A stretch of DNA of 64,000 bases from Ferrovibrio sp. (GTDB taxonomy: Bacteria > Pseudomonadota > Alphaproteobacteria > Ferrovibrionales > Ferrovibrionaceae). Position numbers and translations under genes: made by a program. Below are positions 7,444-16,079 of the stretch, one piece after another (the stretch's first letter is position 1; the number at the start of each line of letters is the position of its first letter). The stretch is from NCBI RefSeq assembly GCF_017994015.1, contig NZ_JAGOLP010000014.1, positions 1 through 64,000 of the forward strand, read 5' to 3'. The notes under the pieces are model-generated. The model searched no databases and was not told the DNA's origin. It worked only from the letters and a program-made list of their open reading frames with translations.

Positions 7444-8664
7444 ATGCGGGCATTGGACGACATTCTGGTCTTGGACCTGAGCCGGGTGCTGGCCGGCCCC
7501 TGGGCAACCCAGAATCTGGCCGATCTGGGCGCCACGGTGATCAAGGTGGAAAAGCCCGGCGAGGGCGACGACACGCGGCGCTGGGGGCCGCCCTTCCTGA
7601 CCGATCCGGCCACCGGCCAGCCCGCCGATGCGGCCTATTATCTGGCCGCCAATCGCGGCAAACGCTCGATCACCGTGGATATGGCCACGCCCGAGGGCCA
7701 GGCCATCATCCGCGATCTGGCGGCGCGGGCCGATATCCTGGTGGAGAATTACAAATTCGGCGGCCTGAAAAAATACGGCCTGGATTATGCCAGCCTGTCG
7801 GCGCTCAATCCGCGCCTGATCTATTGCTCGATCACCGGCTTTGGCCAGACCGGGCCTTATGCGCCGCGCGCCGGCTATGATTTCCTGATCCAGGGCATGG
7901 GCGGGCTGATGAGCATCACCGGCGAGCGCGACGACCTGCCCGGCGGCGGGCCGCAAAAGGCCGGCGTGGCTTTGGCCGATGTGATGACCGGGTTGTATTC
8001 CACCATCGCCATCCTGGGCGCCTTGCAGCAGCGGCATCGCTCCGGCCGCGGCCAGTATCTGGATATGGCCTTGCTGGATGTGCAGGTTGGCACCCTGGCC
8101 AATCAGGCGCTGTATTATCTGGTGGGCGGCGAGGCGCCGAAACGCATCGGCAATGGCCATGCCACCGTGGTGCCGTATCAGAGTTTTCCGGCCAGCGACG
8201 GCCATGTCATCATCGCGGTGGGCAATGATGGCCAGTTCGCCAAGCTGGTGGCCGAGCTGGGCCATGCCGAATGGGCGCAGGATGCCCGTTTCAGCAGCAA
8301 TGCGGCGCGGGTGACCAATCGCAATGCGCTGATCCCGCTGATCCAGGCCGAAACCGCCAAGCGCAGCATGGCCGATCTGATCGCGGCGATGGAAAAGCGC
8401 GGCGTACCCTGCGGCCCGATCAACACGGTGGACAAGGTATTTGCCGATCCGCATGTGCAGGCGCGGCAATTGCGCCGCGATGTGCCGCATAGCCAGCAGG
8501 GCAGCGTGCCCAGCGTGGCCAGCCCGTTGCGGCTGTCGGATTCGCCGGTCAGCTATGATCGCGGCCCGCCTCTTCTGGGCGAACATACCGACGAAGTGCT
8601 GGCCGAGCAGCTTGGCTTTGATCCGGCCCGGCTGGCCGAATTGCGCCAGCGTGGCATCATCTGA
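7444..8664 (+). CDS. CoA transferase, CaiB/BaiF (class III) family
   Basis: The 406-aa protein transfers CoA between carboxylic acids. Family marks are LDLSRVLAGPWATQNLADLGA at the N-terminus, IKVEKPGEGDDTRRWGPPF, and GYDFLIQGMGG, where D146 is the expected catalytic aspartate that forms the acyl-aspartyl intermediate. The ATG at 7444 follows GGGGAGCGGGG and matches the family start; the open frame runs further upstream from 7339 but lacks homology-like sequence. Substrates cannot be read from sequence. It lies 29 bp upstream of a GST gene in the same direction. Confidence 0.92.
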   Translation: MRALDDILVLDLSRVLAGPWATQNLADLGATVIKVEKPGEGDDTRRWGPPFLTDPATGQPADAAYYLAANRGKRSITVDMATPEGQAIIRDLAARADILVENYKFGGLKKYGLDYASLSALNPRLIYCSITGFGQTGPYAPRAGYDFLIQGMGGLMSITGERDDLPGGGPQKAGVALADVMTGLYSTIAILGALQQRHRSGRGQYLDMALLDVQVGTLANQALYYLVGGEAPKRIGNGHATVVPYQSFPASDGHVIIAVGNDGQFAKLVAELGHAEWAQDARFSSNAARVTNRNALIPLIQAETAKRSMADLIAAMEKRGVPCGPINTVDKVFADPHVQARQLRRDVPHSQQGSVPSVASPLRLSDSPVSYDRGPPLLGEHTDEVLAEQLGFDPARLAELRQRGII

Positions 8665-8693
8665 AAAAATCCGCATAGCCTGGGGAGGCAAAC

Positions 8694-9338
8694 ATGCAGC
8701 TGGTTTCCGTGAAAGGTTCGCCCTATGCCGCGCGCGTCCGGCTGGCGATTTATCGCAAGGAGCTGCCGGTGGAGATCGTGTTTCCGCCGCGCGAGGGGCT
8801 GAAGGCGCCGGAATTCCTGGCGCTGAATCCGATCGGCAAAATCCCGGTGCTGGTGCTGGATGATGGCAGCACGCTGCCGGAATCCAACGTGATCCTGGAA
8901 TATCTGGAAGATGTTTTCCCCGCGCCCAGCCTGCGGCCGGCGGTGGCTGAATTGCGCGCCAAGGCGCGGCTTTTGGCGCAGCTTGGCGATGTGTATGTGT
9001 TTGCCGCTTTGGGGCAGTTATTCCGCCAGGTTGATCCGGCGCGGCGCGATGCCGAAACCGTGGCCCGCGGTGCGGCGGCGCTGGGCAAGAGCCTGGGTTA
9101 TCTGGAGCATCATCTTGGCCCCGGCCCGTTTGCGGTAGGCGAGGGGTACAGCCTGGCGGATTGTTCGCTGGCGCCGGTTCTGGCGCTGGCCGATATCCTG
9201 GCGCGGCATCTCGGCCTGCCCGATCCATTCACCACGCCCAAGCTGGCAGCTTATTGGGCCGCCTTGCAGGCCGATCCGGTCACTGCCCGGGTGCTGGAGG
9301 AAATCGCCGCCGGCATGGCCAAGATGCTGGCCAAATGA
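8694..9338 (+). CDS. Glutathione S-transferase family protein
   Basis: The 214-aa protein has a thioredoxin-like N-domain (residues 1-75) with NPIGKIPVLVLDDG (the cis-Pro strand) and ESNVILEYLEDVFP (the glutathione-binding Glu-Ser). A helical C-domain follows. The N-terminus LVSVKGSPYAARVRLAI carries the catalytic-position Ser. An AGG-containing ribosome site (GGGGAGGC) precedes the ATG. It probably conjugates or reduces small electrophiles. Co-transcription with the CoA transferase hints at catabolism of an aromatic or halogenated acid, but that is speculative. Confidence 0.9.
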   Translation: MQLVSVKGSPYAARVRLAIYRKELPVEIVFPPREGLKAPEFLALNPIGKIPVLVLDDGSTLPESNVILEYLEDVFPAPSLRPAVAELRAKARLLAQLGDVYVFAALGQLFRQVDPARRDAETVARGAAALGKSLGYLEHHLGPGPFAVGEGYSLADCSLAPVLALADILARHLGLPDPFTTPKLAAYWAALQADPVTARVLEEIAAGMAKMLAK

Positions 9339-9414
9339 TGGCGCCGCCAAGGGGCCTTGCCATGGCGCCGCTCTTGGCCGACACTGTTGGGCATCTGCCA
9401 CACCGGAGGATCGG

Positions 9415-10350
9415 ATGAGCGGCGGAACATACCGGCTGGTGACACGCAGCGACTTCGACGGCCTGGCCAGTGCCGTGCTGCTGAAGGAACTCGGCCTGAT
9501 CGACGAGATCCGTTTTGTGCATCCCAAGGACATGCAGGATGGCCTGATCGCCATTGGGCCGCGCGATATCGTCACCAATCTGCCCTATGCGCCGGAATGC
9601 CATCTCTGCTTCGATCATCATCTGAGCGAGGCTTTCCGGGTGGGCGCGGCGCCGGCCAATCACATCATCCGGCCGGGTGCCGCCTCGGCTGCCCGGGTGG
9701 TGTGGGAGCATTTTGGCGGCGCCGAGCGTTTTCCGCGCCATTTTGATGCCATGATGGCGGCAGTGGACAAGACCGATTCCGCCGCCTTCACGGTGGAAGA
9801 AGTGTTGCAGCCGCAGGGCTGGGCCTTGCTCGGCTTCCTGATGGATGCGCGCACCGGCCTGGGCCGGTTCCGGCAATTCCGCATCTCGAACTACCAGCTG
9901 ATGCTGGACCTGATCGATTACTGCCGCTCGGCCCGCGATATCGCCGATATCCTGGCGCAGCCTGATGTGGCCGAGCGTGCGGCATTGTATTTCGAACATG
10001 AGCCACGTTTCCGCGAGCAGTTGCTGCGCTGCGGCAAGGTGCAGGGCAATGTGGTGGTGCTTGATCTGCGCAACGAGGAAACCATCTGGGCCGGCAATCG
10101 CTTCATGGTTTATGCACTCTATTTGCGCTGCTCGATTTCGGTGCATGTGCTGTGGGGCGTGAACCGGCGCAACACTGTGCTGGCGGTGGGCAAGACCATC
10201 TTCGGCCGCGCGCCCGGACTGGAGATCGGCCCGCTGCTGCTGCATTACGGCGGCGGCGGCCATGCCGGCGCCGGCACCTGCCAGATATCCAATGAAGAAG
10301 CCGACCGCGTGTTGCGCGAGATCGTCACCTCGTTGCGGGAGGATTTGTAG
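9415..10350 (+). CDS. DHH-family phosphoesterase
   Basis: The 311-aa protein has the DHH superfamily motifs in order: TRSDFDG (D13, D15), the defining DHH triad at D67-H69, AAVDKTDSAAF (D118, D121), and the C-terminal DHHA1 motif YGGGGHAGAGTC. These bind two metal ions and cleave phosphoester or phosphoanhydride bonds, for example in short oligonucleotides, cyclic dinucleotides, pAp or polyphosphate. The substrate cannot be chosen from sequence. The start follows GGAGGATCGG. A CBS-pair gene follows 38 bp downstream. Confidence 0.85.
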   Translation: MSGGTYRLVTRSDFDGLASAVLLKELGLIDEIRFVHPKDMQDGLIAIGPRDIVTNLPYAPECHLCFDHHLSEAFRVGAAPANHIIRPGAASAARVVWEHFGGAERFPRHFDAMMAAVDKTDSAAFTVEEVLQPQGWALLGFLMDARTGLGRFRQFRISNYQLMLDLIDYCRSARDIADILAQPDVAERAALYFEHEPRFREQLLRCGKVQGNVVVLDLRNEETIWAGNRFMVYALYLRCSISVHVLWGVNRRNTVLAVGKTIFGRAPGLEIGPLLLHYGGGGHAGAGTCQISNEEADRVLREIVTSLREDL

Positions 10351-10388
10351 CCAGCTTTTCAGCAGCCTGAGGAAAAGGAGGAAGCGTC

Positions 10389-10820
10389 ATGAATGTCGCA
10401 ATGATCCTGAAGGAAAAGGGCGGAGACATGGTGGCCGCCAAGCCGGGCGACAGCCTGGCGGCGGTGTGCAGTTTGCTTGCCGGCCATGGCATCGGCGCCG
10501 TGCTGGTGCTGAACCCCGATGGCGGTATCGCCGGCATCCTCTCGGAGCGCGATGTGGTGCGCGGCCTGGCCCAGCATGGCGGCGCCCTGCTGGAACGCAG
10601 CGCTGAAAGCCTGATGACCCGCAATGTGATGGTCTGCGCCCCGGCCGACACCATCGAGGATGTGATGCATGTGATGACCAAGCGGCGTATCCGCCATCTG
10701 CCGGTGATGGCGGAAGGCAAGCTGGTCGGCATGATCTCGATCGGCGATGTGGTGAAGCGCCGCATTGCCGATACCGAGCTTGAAGCCGAGGCATTGCGGC
10801 AATATATCGCCACCGGCTGA
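10389..10820 (+). CDS. CBS domain pair protein
   Basis: The 143-aa protein consists of two CBS motifs and nothing else. The first is around residues 8-65 (GDSLAAVCSLLAGHGIGAVL, GILSERDVVRGLA). The second is around 75-135 (MTRNVMVCAPADTIEDVMHVM, RIRHLPVMAEGKLVGMISIGDVVK). Stand-alone CBS pairs form a Bateman module that binds adenine nucleotides such as ATP, AMP or SAM and acts as an energy sensor on partners. GGAGG lies just before the ATG. Confidence 0.93.
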   Translation: MNVAMILKEKGGDMVAAKPGDSLAAVCSLLAGHGIGAVLVLNPDGGIAGILSERDVVRGLAQHGGALLERSAESLMTRNVMVCAPADTIEDVMHVMTKRRIRHLPVMAEGKLVGMISIGDVVKRRIADTELEAEALRQYIATG

Positions 10821-10842
10821 GCGGCATACTATATAGAGCGGC

Positions 10843-11733
10843 ATGGAACAGGTTTCGCCCCACTTCATCCTACGTCCCGATCCCGGCAATCCACGTCTCA
10901 CCGAAGCGGTGGCCGGGATCGATCAGGATGGCCGCCCGGCAGAAACCCGGGTGCCGGTGGAGCGTCCGTTGACGCTCTATCTCAACGGCCAGGAAATCGT
11001 CACCATGATGACGATCGGCGATTACCCGGATTACCTGGCGCTTGGCTATCTGATCAACCAGCATATGCTGCTGCCCGATGATGAAGTCACCGGCATCGAT
11101 TTTGACGCCGAGATCGATACCGTGGTGGTGCGCACGGCGCGGCGCACCGATTATGAAGAACGGCTGAAGAAGAAAACGCTCACTTCCGGCTGCGCCCAGG
11201 GCACGGTATTCGGCAACATGATGGAAGCGCTGGATGGCGTGACGCTCGATCCGGCGGCGCGGCTGCATACGGCATGGATCTATGCCCTGTCGCGCCAGAT
11301 CAATCTCTGCCCCAGCCTGTATCTCGAAGCCGGCGCGATTCATGGCTGCGTGCTGTGCGAACAGGATCGGCCGCTGGTCTATATGGAGGATGTTGGCCGC
11401 CATAACGCGATGGACAAGATCGCCGGCTATATGCGTCAGCATGGCCTCTCGGCCGCCGGCAAGATCATGTACACCACCGGGCGGCTTACCTCCGAGATGG
11501 TGATCAAGACGGCGCAGATGGGCATTCCGATCCTGATCAGCCGCTCCGGCTTCACCGCCTGGGGCGTGCAACTGGCGCAGCAATTGGGCATGACCCTGAT
11601 CGGCCGCGCCAAGGGCCGGCGTTTTATCGCGCTTTCCGGCGCCGAACGGCTGGTTTTTGATGCCGATCCGGCCCAGCAACAGGATGAACCGGCGCGCAGC
11701 GGCCGCAAGGGCGCCGCGATGGCAGAGATTTAA
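10843..11733 (+). CDS. fdhD: Formate dehydrogenase accessory sulfurtransferase FdhD
   Basis: FdhD passes sulfur from IscS to the bis-MGD cofactor of formate dehydrogenase, a step needed for activity. The 296-aa protein shows the family landmarks TLTSGCAQG (C117, the sulfur-relay cysteine), GAIHGCVLC, YMEDVGRHNAMDKIAG and YTTGRLTSEMVIKTAQMGIPILISRS. The usual CxxC is reduced here to one Cys at C117. No Shine-Dalgarno is seen; TATATA at 10830-10835 suggests a very short or absent leader. It heads the formate dehydrogenase maturation genes. Confidence 0.95.
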   Translation: MEQVSPHFILRPDPGNPRLTEAVAGIDQDGRPAETRVPVERPLTLYLNGQEIVTMMTIGDYPDYLALGYLINQHMLLPDDEVTGIDFDAEIDTVVVRTARRTDYEERLKKKTLTSGCAQGTVFGNMMEALDGVTLDPAARLHTAWIYALSRQINLCPSLYLEAGAIHGCVLCEQDRPLVYMEDVGRHNAMDKIAGYMRQHGLSAAGKIMYTTGRLTSEMVIKTAQMGIPILISRSGFTAWGVQLAQQLGMTLIGRAKGRRFIALSGAERLVFDADPAQQQDEPARSGRKGAAMAEI

Positions 11734-11736
11734 GCG

Positions 11737-12363
11737 ATGGCGCGTGATATTCTGGGCGTGGTGCTGGCTGGCGGCCTGGCGCGGCGCATGGGCGGCGGCG
11801 ACAAGGGCCTGAAACAGCTTGGCGGCCGGCCTCTGCTGGAGCTCATCCTGCAAAGGCTGCGGCCGCAGGTCGGCGCCATCATCCTCAATGCCAATGGCGA
11901 TCCGGCGCGTTTTGCGCCCTTTGGGCTACCTGTCGCGGCCGATGCGGTGCCGGATTTTGCCGGGCCGCTGGCCGGCGTGCTGGCCGGTCTGGCCTGGGCG
12001 CGGCAGCACCGGCCACAAACCACACATATTGTCACCGTGCCGAGCGACGGGCCGTTCCTGCCGCTTGATCTGGTGGCGCGGCTTGAAGCCGCCTGTGATG
12101 CGGCACAGGCCGAACTGGCCTGTGTTGCCTCGGCCGGGCGGCCCAATCCGGTGGTGGGGCTGTGGCCGCTGGTGCTGCATGACGATCTGCATCGTGCCGT
12201 GACCGAGGAAGGTTTGCGCAAGGTGGATATCTGGACCGCCCGGCACGCCCTGGCGGTGGCGGATTTTGCCGTGTTGCCGGTTGATCCGTTTTTTAATGCC
12301 AATACGCCGGAGGAACTGGCCGAGGCGGAAGCGTTGCTGATGCAGTGGGGGCGGCAGGGATGA
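11737..12363 (+). CDS. mobA: Molybdenum cofactor guanylyltransferase MobA
   Basis: MobA attaches GMP from GTP to molybdopterin to make MGD, the cofactor form used by formate dehydrogenase. The 208-aa protein begins with the nucleotidyltransferase signature VVLAGGLARRMGGGDKGLKQLGGRPLLE. TVPSDGPFLP holds the metal-binding Asp, and ending residues DPFFNANTPEEL are typical of MobA. It starts three bases after fdhD and overlaps the next gene by ATGA, indicating translational coupling. Confidence 0.95.
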   Translation: MARDILGVVLAGGLARRMGGGDKGLKQLGGRPLLELILQRLRPQVGAIILNANGDPARFAPFGLPVAADAVPDFAGPLAGVLAGLAWARQHRPQTTHIVTVPSDGPFLPLDLVARLEAACDAAQAELACVASAGRPNPVVGLWPLVLHDDLHRAVTEEGLRKVDIWTARHALAVADFAVLPVDPFFNANTPEELAEAEALLMQWGRQG

Positions 12364-13073
12364 AGGATTGGCCGATTTTTCCGCCGGGTTATGAAGCCCG
12401 GCTCTGTCTGGATGATGCGTTTGAAAGCGCCATTGCCGCCGCCGAGGCCGGGGCTGAGGATGGCCTGCTGCTGTGGCAGGATCGTGCCGACCGCTTTAAT
12501 GCCGCGGTGCTGTTGCGCCCGCTTGATCCGCTGGATGCGGCTTTGGGCTTAAGCCAGGTTGGCCTGCTGGCGCTGCTGGATGCCCTGGCCGGGCTGGCGC
12601 CGGCGGAAACCCCGATCACGCTGGGCTGGCCGGATCGCCTGTTGGTGAATGATGCCACCGCCGGCGGCTTGCGCCTGGCGCATGGTGCGCTGGTGGAAAA
12701 GCATGGCATGCTTGAAGTGCCGGATTGGCTGGTGCTGGGCTTCACGCTGCAACTGGCGCCGTTTGGCGACGCCGATGCGCCGGGCCTGGAGCTGGAATAT
12801 ACCAGCCTGCATGAAGAGGGCTGCGGCGAGGTGACGGCCAAGCTGCTGGTGGAAGCCGTGGCGCATCATCTGCTTGCCTGGCTCAATCGCTGGCAGGAAA
12901 CCGGATTCGAGCCGGTGCGCCGCGCCGCCGAGGCATTTCAGGCCCTGCGCGAGGCCAAGCTGGAGCCGAATGGCGATCTGTGGCTGCATGATGGCACGGC
13001 TAAGCGGCTGCGTGTGCTGCGCGCGGCCTTGCGACAGCCAAGCTGGGTGTTGCCCGAGGCGATATCGGCATGA
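12360..13073 (+). CDS. Biotin/lipoate-protein-ligase-like protein (DUF4444 type)
   Basis: The 237-aa protein starts at the ATG overlapping the mobA stop. Its middle (TPITLGWPDRLLVNDATAGGLRLAH) and the segment VPDWLVLGFTLQLAP resemble the catalytic domain of BirA/LplA-type ligases. The end (PNGDLWLHDGTAKRLRVLRAAL) resembles a small C-terminal domain. The canonical GRGRRG biotinyl-AMP loop is not evident, so it may not be a true biotin ligase. It sits inside the formate dehydrogenase maturation operon, which suggests a cofactor or assembly role. Family assignment is moderate; function is unknown. Confidence 0.65.
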   Translation: MKDWPIFPPGYEARLCLDDAFESAIAAAEAGAEDGLLLWQDRADRFNAAVLLRPLDPLDAALGLSQVGLLALLDALAGLAPAETPITLGWPDRLLVNDATAGGLRLAHGALVEKHGMLEVPDWLVLGFTLQLAPFGDADAPGLELEYTSLHEEGCGEVTAKLLVEAVAHHLLAWLNRWQETGFEPVRRAAEAFQALREAKLEPNGDLWLHDGTAKRLRVLRAALRQPSWVLPEAISA

Positions 13074-13555
13074 TCCGCAAATTGCCACGCTGCATCCAGC
13101 TTGATGCCACCGACAGCCGTATTTTTGATCCCTGCGCCCAGCCCGGCGAATGGGCGGTGCCGGGCGCTTTCATGTTTGCCGATATCGCGCCCGAGGCCAT
13201 TGCCGGCAAGACCCGCCAGGCTTTTGCCAATGGCTTCCTGGGCATCGCCAGTTTCGGCTGGACCACCTTGGTCAGCGTGGCCAGCGTGCCGGAGGCGGAG
13301 TTTGAGGCTGCCGTCACACTGCTGGCGCAGCAGATCGGTCGCCGCTTCAATCCGCCCAGCCGGGCCGCGGCAGAGGCCGCCGCGCGCGAGGAACTCGAAT
13401 ATGCCGCCGGCCTTTGCGAACATCCGGTCAATACACTGCTGGCCTTGTCGCGCCGGCTGGAGGGAGAGCATATCGTGGAGCAGTTCCGCGTTGTGACCCC
13501 GCCCGGCGAAAAGCCACACGCCAAATTATGGGAGATTGTTGCCGATGAGCCATGA
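13070..13555 (+). CDS. DUF6505 family protein
   Basis: The 161-aa protein overlaps the upstream gene by ATGA and the next by 11 nt. It is soluble, without signal peptide or membrane segments. A recognisable stretch is RIFDPCAQPGEWAVPGAF, followed by GFLGIASFGWTTLVSV. I know this arrangement (ligase-like, DUF6505, DUF6352, DUF3305, DUF3306) from alphaproteobacterial formate dehydrogenase loci. No biochemical role is established to my knowledge. Confidence 0.65.
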   Translation: MIRKLPRCIQLDATDSRIFDPCAQPGEWAVPGAFMFADIAPEAIAGKTRQAFANGFLGIASFGWTTLVSVASVPEAEFEAAVTLLAQQIGRRFNPPSRAAAEAAAREELEYAAGLCEHPVNTLLALSRRLEGEHIVEQFRVVTPPGEKPHAKLWEIVADEP

Positions 13556-14561
13556 TTTCTGGCTGTCCAGTGGCTATCACCTGCTTGATCGCACGGCGGA
13601 AGGCCGCCTGGGCGTGACCGAGGATTTTATCCGCGCCTATCTGAGCCGGCCCGAGATGATGCCGCCCGACGAGGCCTGTGCGCAGGAACGCGCCCTGCAT
13701 GCTGCCCTGCTGCGCGAACCTTTGCGCGCCGTGTCATCGGCTGAACTGGCCGCCCTGGCTGATCCCGATGCGCGCGAGAATTTTGCCATTTTCTTGCGCC
13801 TGCGTGACCTGTTGCACCAGAGCGGCAGTGTCGAGACGGCTTATTGCGCGCTGTTCCGCCCCGGTGCGCCGGCCTTGCCGGCTTTGTTCATCGACCAGAT
13901 GGCCGCCGTGATCCTGCGCGGCCTGCTGGAAGGGCGCGACGATCCGTTTCAGGCCCGTGCGGCGGAATTGTTTTTCCGCGTGCAGCGCAGTTCGTTGCGC
14001 GATGGCGCCATCCTGCTGGCGGATGACGAGACGGTGGAGGGCTTGGGCCGCACCGGCGGCTTCGGTGCGCTCGGCGCCCTGGTAGCGCAAGCCGGCACGG
14101 TTTTACGCGAAGTGGAGATGGATATTCTCACGCGCGAGAATGGCGAAGCCTATTGGGCGCGCAGCGACCGGCATGACATGGTGCTGGATATCAGCTTCAC
14201 CCGGCCGGGCCAGGATGCCTTTGCCCGTGTGCTGGAAGCCTGGATCGGCCATCTGCTGGGCGCCGAGGTGCAGGTGCAGCCGGTGCAGACCATCCGCGAC
14301 GAGCGCTGGGTGTGGCATGTCGGCCTGGATGCCGAGGCCAGCACCATCATGAATGCGCTGTATCAAGGCGAGGATGTGCCGGAGGAGCGGCTCAAGCAGG
14401 TGCTGGCGCTGTTCCGCCTGGATTTCCGCGATCCCAGCCTGATGCTGCCGCGGGTTGCCGGCCGGCCGGTCTATCTCGGGCTGGCCCAGGACAGGGCCGG
14501 CAATGTACGGATGAAGCCGCAGAATTTGGTGGTAAACTTGCCGCTCAATACTGGTCATTGA
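13545..14561 (+). CDS. DUF6352 family protein
   Basis: The 338-aa protein starts at the ATG at 13545, preceded by GGAG, with 11 nt overlapping the DUF6505 gene. It begins MSHDFWLSSGYHLLDR, has a helical middle, and contains LTRENGEAYWARSDRHDMVLDISF near residue 190. The latter half (GHLLGAEVQVQPVQTI and on) is mixed alpha/beta. No catalytic motif, cysteine cluster or membrane segment is obvious. Its tight coupling to formate dehydrogenase maturation genes suggests a dedicated assembly factor; that is inference from context. Confidence 0.65.
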   Translation: MSHDFWLSSGYHLLDRTAEGRLGVTEDFIRAYLSRPEMMPPDEACAQERALHAALLREPLRAVSSAELAALADPDARENFAIFLRLRDLLHQSGSVETAYCALFRPGAPALPALFIDQMAAVILRGLLEGRDDPFQARAAELFFRVQRSSLRDGAILLADDETVEGLGRTGGFGALGALVAQAGTVLREVEMDILTRENGEAYWARSDRHDMVLDISFTRPGQDAFARVLEAWIGHLLGAEVQVQPVQTIRDERWVWHVGLDAEASTIMNALYQGEDVPEERLKQVLALFRLDFRDPSLMLPRVAGRPVYLGLAQDRAGNVRMKPQNLVVNLPLNTGH

Positions 14562-14577
14562 AAGCGGAGGTGAAGCC

Positions 14578-15117
14578 ATGGCCCTGCCGCCCGGAACCGA
14601 AACCCGCCTGGTCGGCGTGATCCTGGAACGCCGCCGCGCCACCAGCCCGTGGATCGATTTTGTCTGGCGCCCGGTGCAGGTGCTGGATGGTGTGCCGCAA
14701 TCGCCGCCCTGGACCAAGGTGGCCGAGGGCGAGGATTGGACACATTTTTATGCTGGCACGGCGGAATTGACGCTGTATCGCCATGAGAGCGAAACCTACG
14801 CCTATAACCTGGAAGGCCGCGAGCCGGCGGTGTGGGTGTTTCTGCGCCACAGCGCCGAGGCCGGCCGCATCGAGCTTTACGGCGCCTCGGTGGACCCCGG
14901 CGAGGCGCATGCCCATAACGATACCGGCGACGATATCGTGGATTTTGTGCCGATGCCGCCCGGCGTGCGTGACTGGATGCAGGATTATGTGCAGCGCTAT
15001 CCGCCGCGCACCGAGAAATACAAACGCAAGCGTGACAAGGCCGATCCCGAAGCGCTGGCGCGTCGCACCCGGCTTTATGCCAGCGATCCGTTGCGCCAGA
15101 TGCCGGAGGATGAGTGA
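14578..15117 (+). CDS. DUF3305 domain protein
   Basis: The 179-aa protein begins LVGVILERRRATSPWIDFVWRPVQVL, the usual start of DUF3305 proteins. Other landmarks are DWTHFYAGTAELTLYRHESETYAYNLEGREPAVWV and a basic C-terminal stretch (PRTEKYKRKRDKADPEALARR). DUF3305 and DUF3306 genes are repeatedly found with molybdenum-containing formate dehydrogenases in Proteobacteria, but their function is unknown. A GGAGG site precedes the ATG. The stop overlaps the next start by one base (TGATG). Confidence 0.85.
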   Translation: MALPPGTETRLVGVILERRRATSPWIDFVWRPVQVLDGVPQSPPWTKVAEGEDWTHFYAGTAELTLYRHESETYAYNLEGREPAVWVFLRHSAEAGRIELYGASVDPGEAHAHNDTGDDIVDFVPMPPGVRDWMQDYVQRYPPRTEKYKRKRDKADPEALARRTRLYASDPLRQMPEDE

Positions 15118-15713
15118 TGAGCGGCGACAGCTTCCTGTCGCGCTGGGCGCAGCGCAAACAGGCGGTGCGCCAGGCCGAGGCGGTTGAAGCCAAGGCCAAG
15201 GCCGAGCCGCCGGCCGAGGCCGAAGCCGCCATCGATCCGGCTACCCTGCCGCCAATCGAGACGCTGACGGCGGAGAGTGATTTCTCGGTCTTTCTGGCCA
15301 AGGGTGTGCCGGCAGGTTTGCGCCAGGCCGCGTTGCGCAAATTGTGGCTGACCGAGCCGAGTGTGCTCGAATACAAGCCGCTGGTGGAATATAACTGGGA
15401 TTTCACCGCGCCGGGTTATGGCGACCTGCTGCCGACCGACGATATCAAAAAATTTGTGCAGCAAATCCTGCCCGATGAACCGGCAGAGCAGCAGCAAGGC
15501 GAGCAGCTAGCGGAAACCAGCGCTGTGGTATCGCCCGCCGAGGCAGCCCCCAGTGATACAGGCGCCGATATTGGTACTGGCACCGGCTCACTGCGCATCG
15601 CGCCGTTGCCGCCGGAAGCACCATTGGCCGAAGCACCGGAACAGACTGTTGAGCCGGCCGAAGCGGCACCCTTGCCGCCGCGCCGCCGCCATGGCGGCGC
15701 CTTACCGGCCTGA
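15117..15713 (+). CDS. DUF3306 domain protein
   Basis: The 198-aa protein starts at the ATG overlapping the DUF3305 stop (a GTG one codon earlier is possible). The family core reads SFLSRWAQRKQAV, then LTAESDFSVFLAKGVPAGLRQAALRKLW and YNWDFTAPGYGDLLP. A low-complexity acidic/proline tail ends with PLPPRRRHGGALPA. It is the last gene of the upstream maturation operon and meets the convergent VapC gene with a 12-nt overlap. Function unknown; linkage to formate dehydrogenase is the main clue. Confidence 0.85.
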   Translation: MSGDSFLSRWAQRKQAVRQAEAVEAKAKAEPPAEAEAAIDPATLPPIETLTAESDFSVFLAKGVPAGLRQAALRKLWLTEPSVLEYKPLVEYNWDFTAPGYGDLLPTDDIKKFVQQILPDEPAEQQQGEQLAETSAVVSPAEAAPSDTGADIGTGTGSLRIAPLPPEAPLAEAPEQTVEPAEAAPLPPRRRHGGALPA

Positions 15714-16079
15714 GGCTACGGCTGCCAGCAATTTACGATCCAGCGAGATCAGCCGGCAATCAAGCTGGTTTGCCAGCCAAAGATAGCAGGCATCATAAAA
15801 CGTCAGGTCATGGCGCTCCGCCAGATTTACCGCCGCCCTGTCGGCGACATCATGATAGGTGATGCGCAGATGCTGGAAATGATCAAAAGCGGCAAATAGC
15901 TGTGTGTGCAGATGGGCGGCGCGTCGGCTTTTCATCAGGCATATATTCGCCATCTCGGCGCGCAGCAGCAGCGGGGCGTTAAGCTCGGTACCGGCCAGGG
16001 CCGCCACCATCCTGCTTGCCTCAGGTTCGCCGTAGATCACGGCGGCCAAGGCCGAGGCATCAACCACGATTACGGCCAT
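15702..16079 (-). CDS. vapC: PIN-domain toxin, VapC family
   Basis: The protein is 125 aa, starting at the ATG at 16079 (MAVIVVDASALAAV). PIN catalytic acidic residues are visible: the N-terminal Asp in VDASAL, the Glu in LRAEMANIC, and the Asp pair region ERHDLTFYDACYLWLA. VapC toxins are Mg-dependent RNases that cut tRNA or rRNA. The start overlaps the end of the antitoxin gene by about 20 nt, a standard toxin-antitoxin layout. The gene is convergent with DUF3306. Confidence 0.92.
   Translation of the reverse strand: MAVIVVDASALAAVIYGEPEASRMVAALAGTELNAPLLLRAEMANICLMKSRRAAHLHTQLFAAFDHFQHLRITYHDVADRAAVNLAERHDLTFYDACYLWLANQLDCRLISLDRKLLAAVASGR

Noticed and set aside
7372..9228. 618-aa open frame on the minus strand
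   Set aside because: It is antisense to the CoA-transferase and GST genes, and its composition (Pro/Arg/His rich, then shadow-like) reflects high GC rather than a protein.
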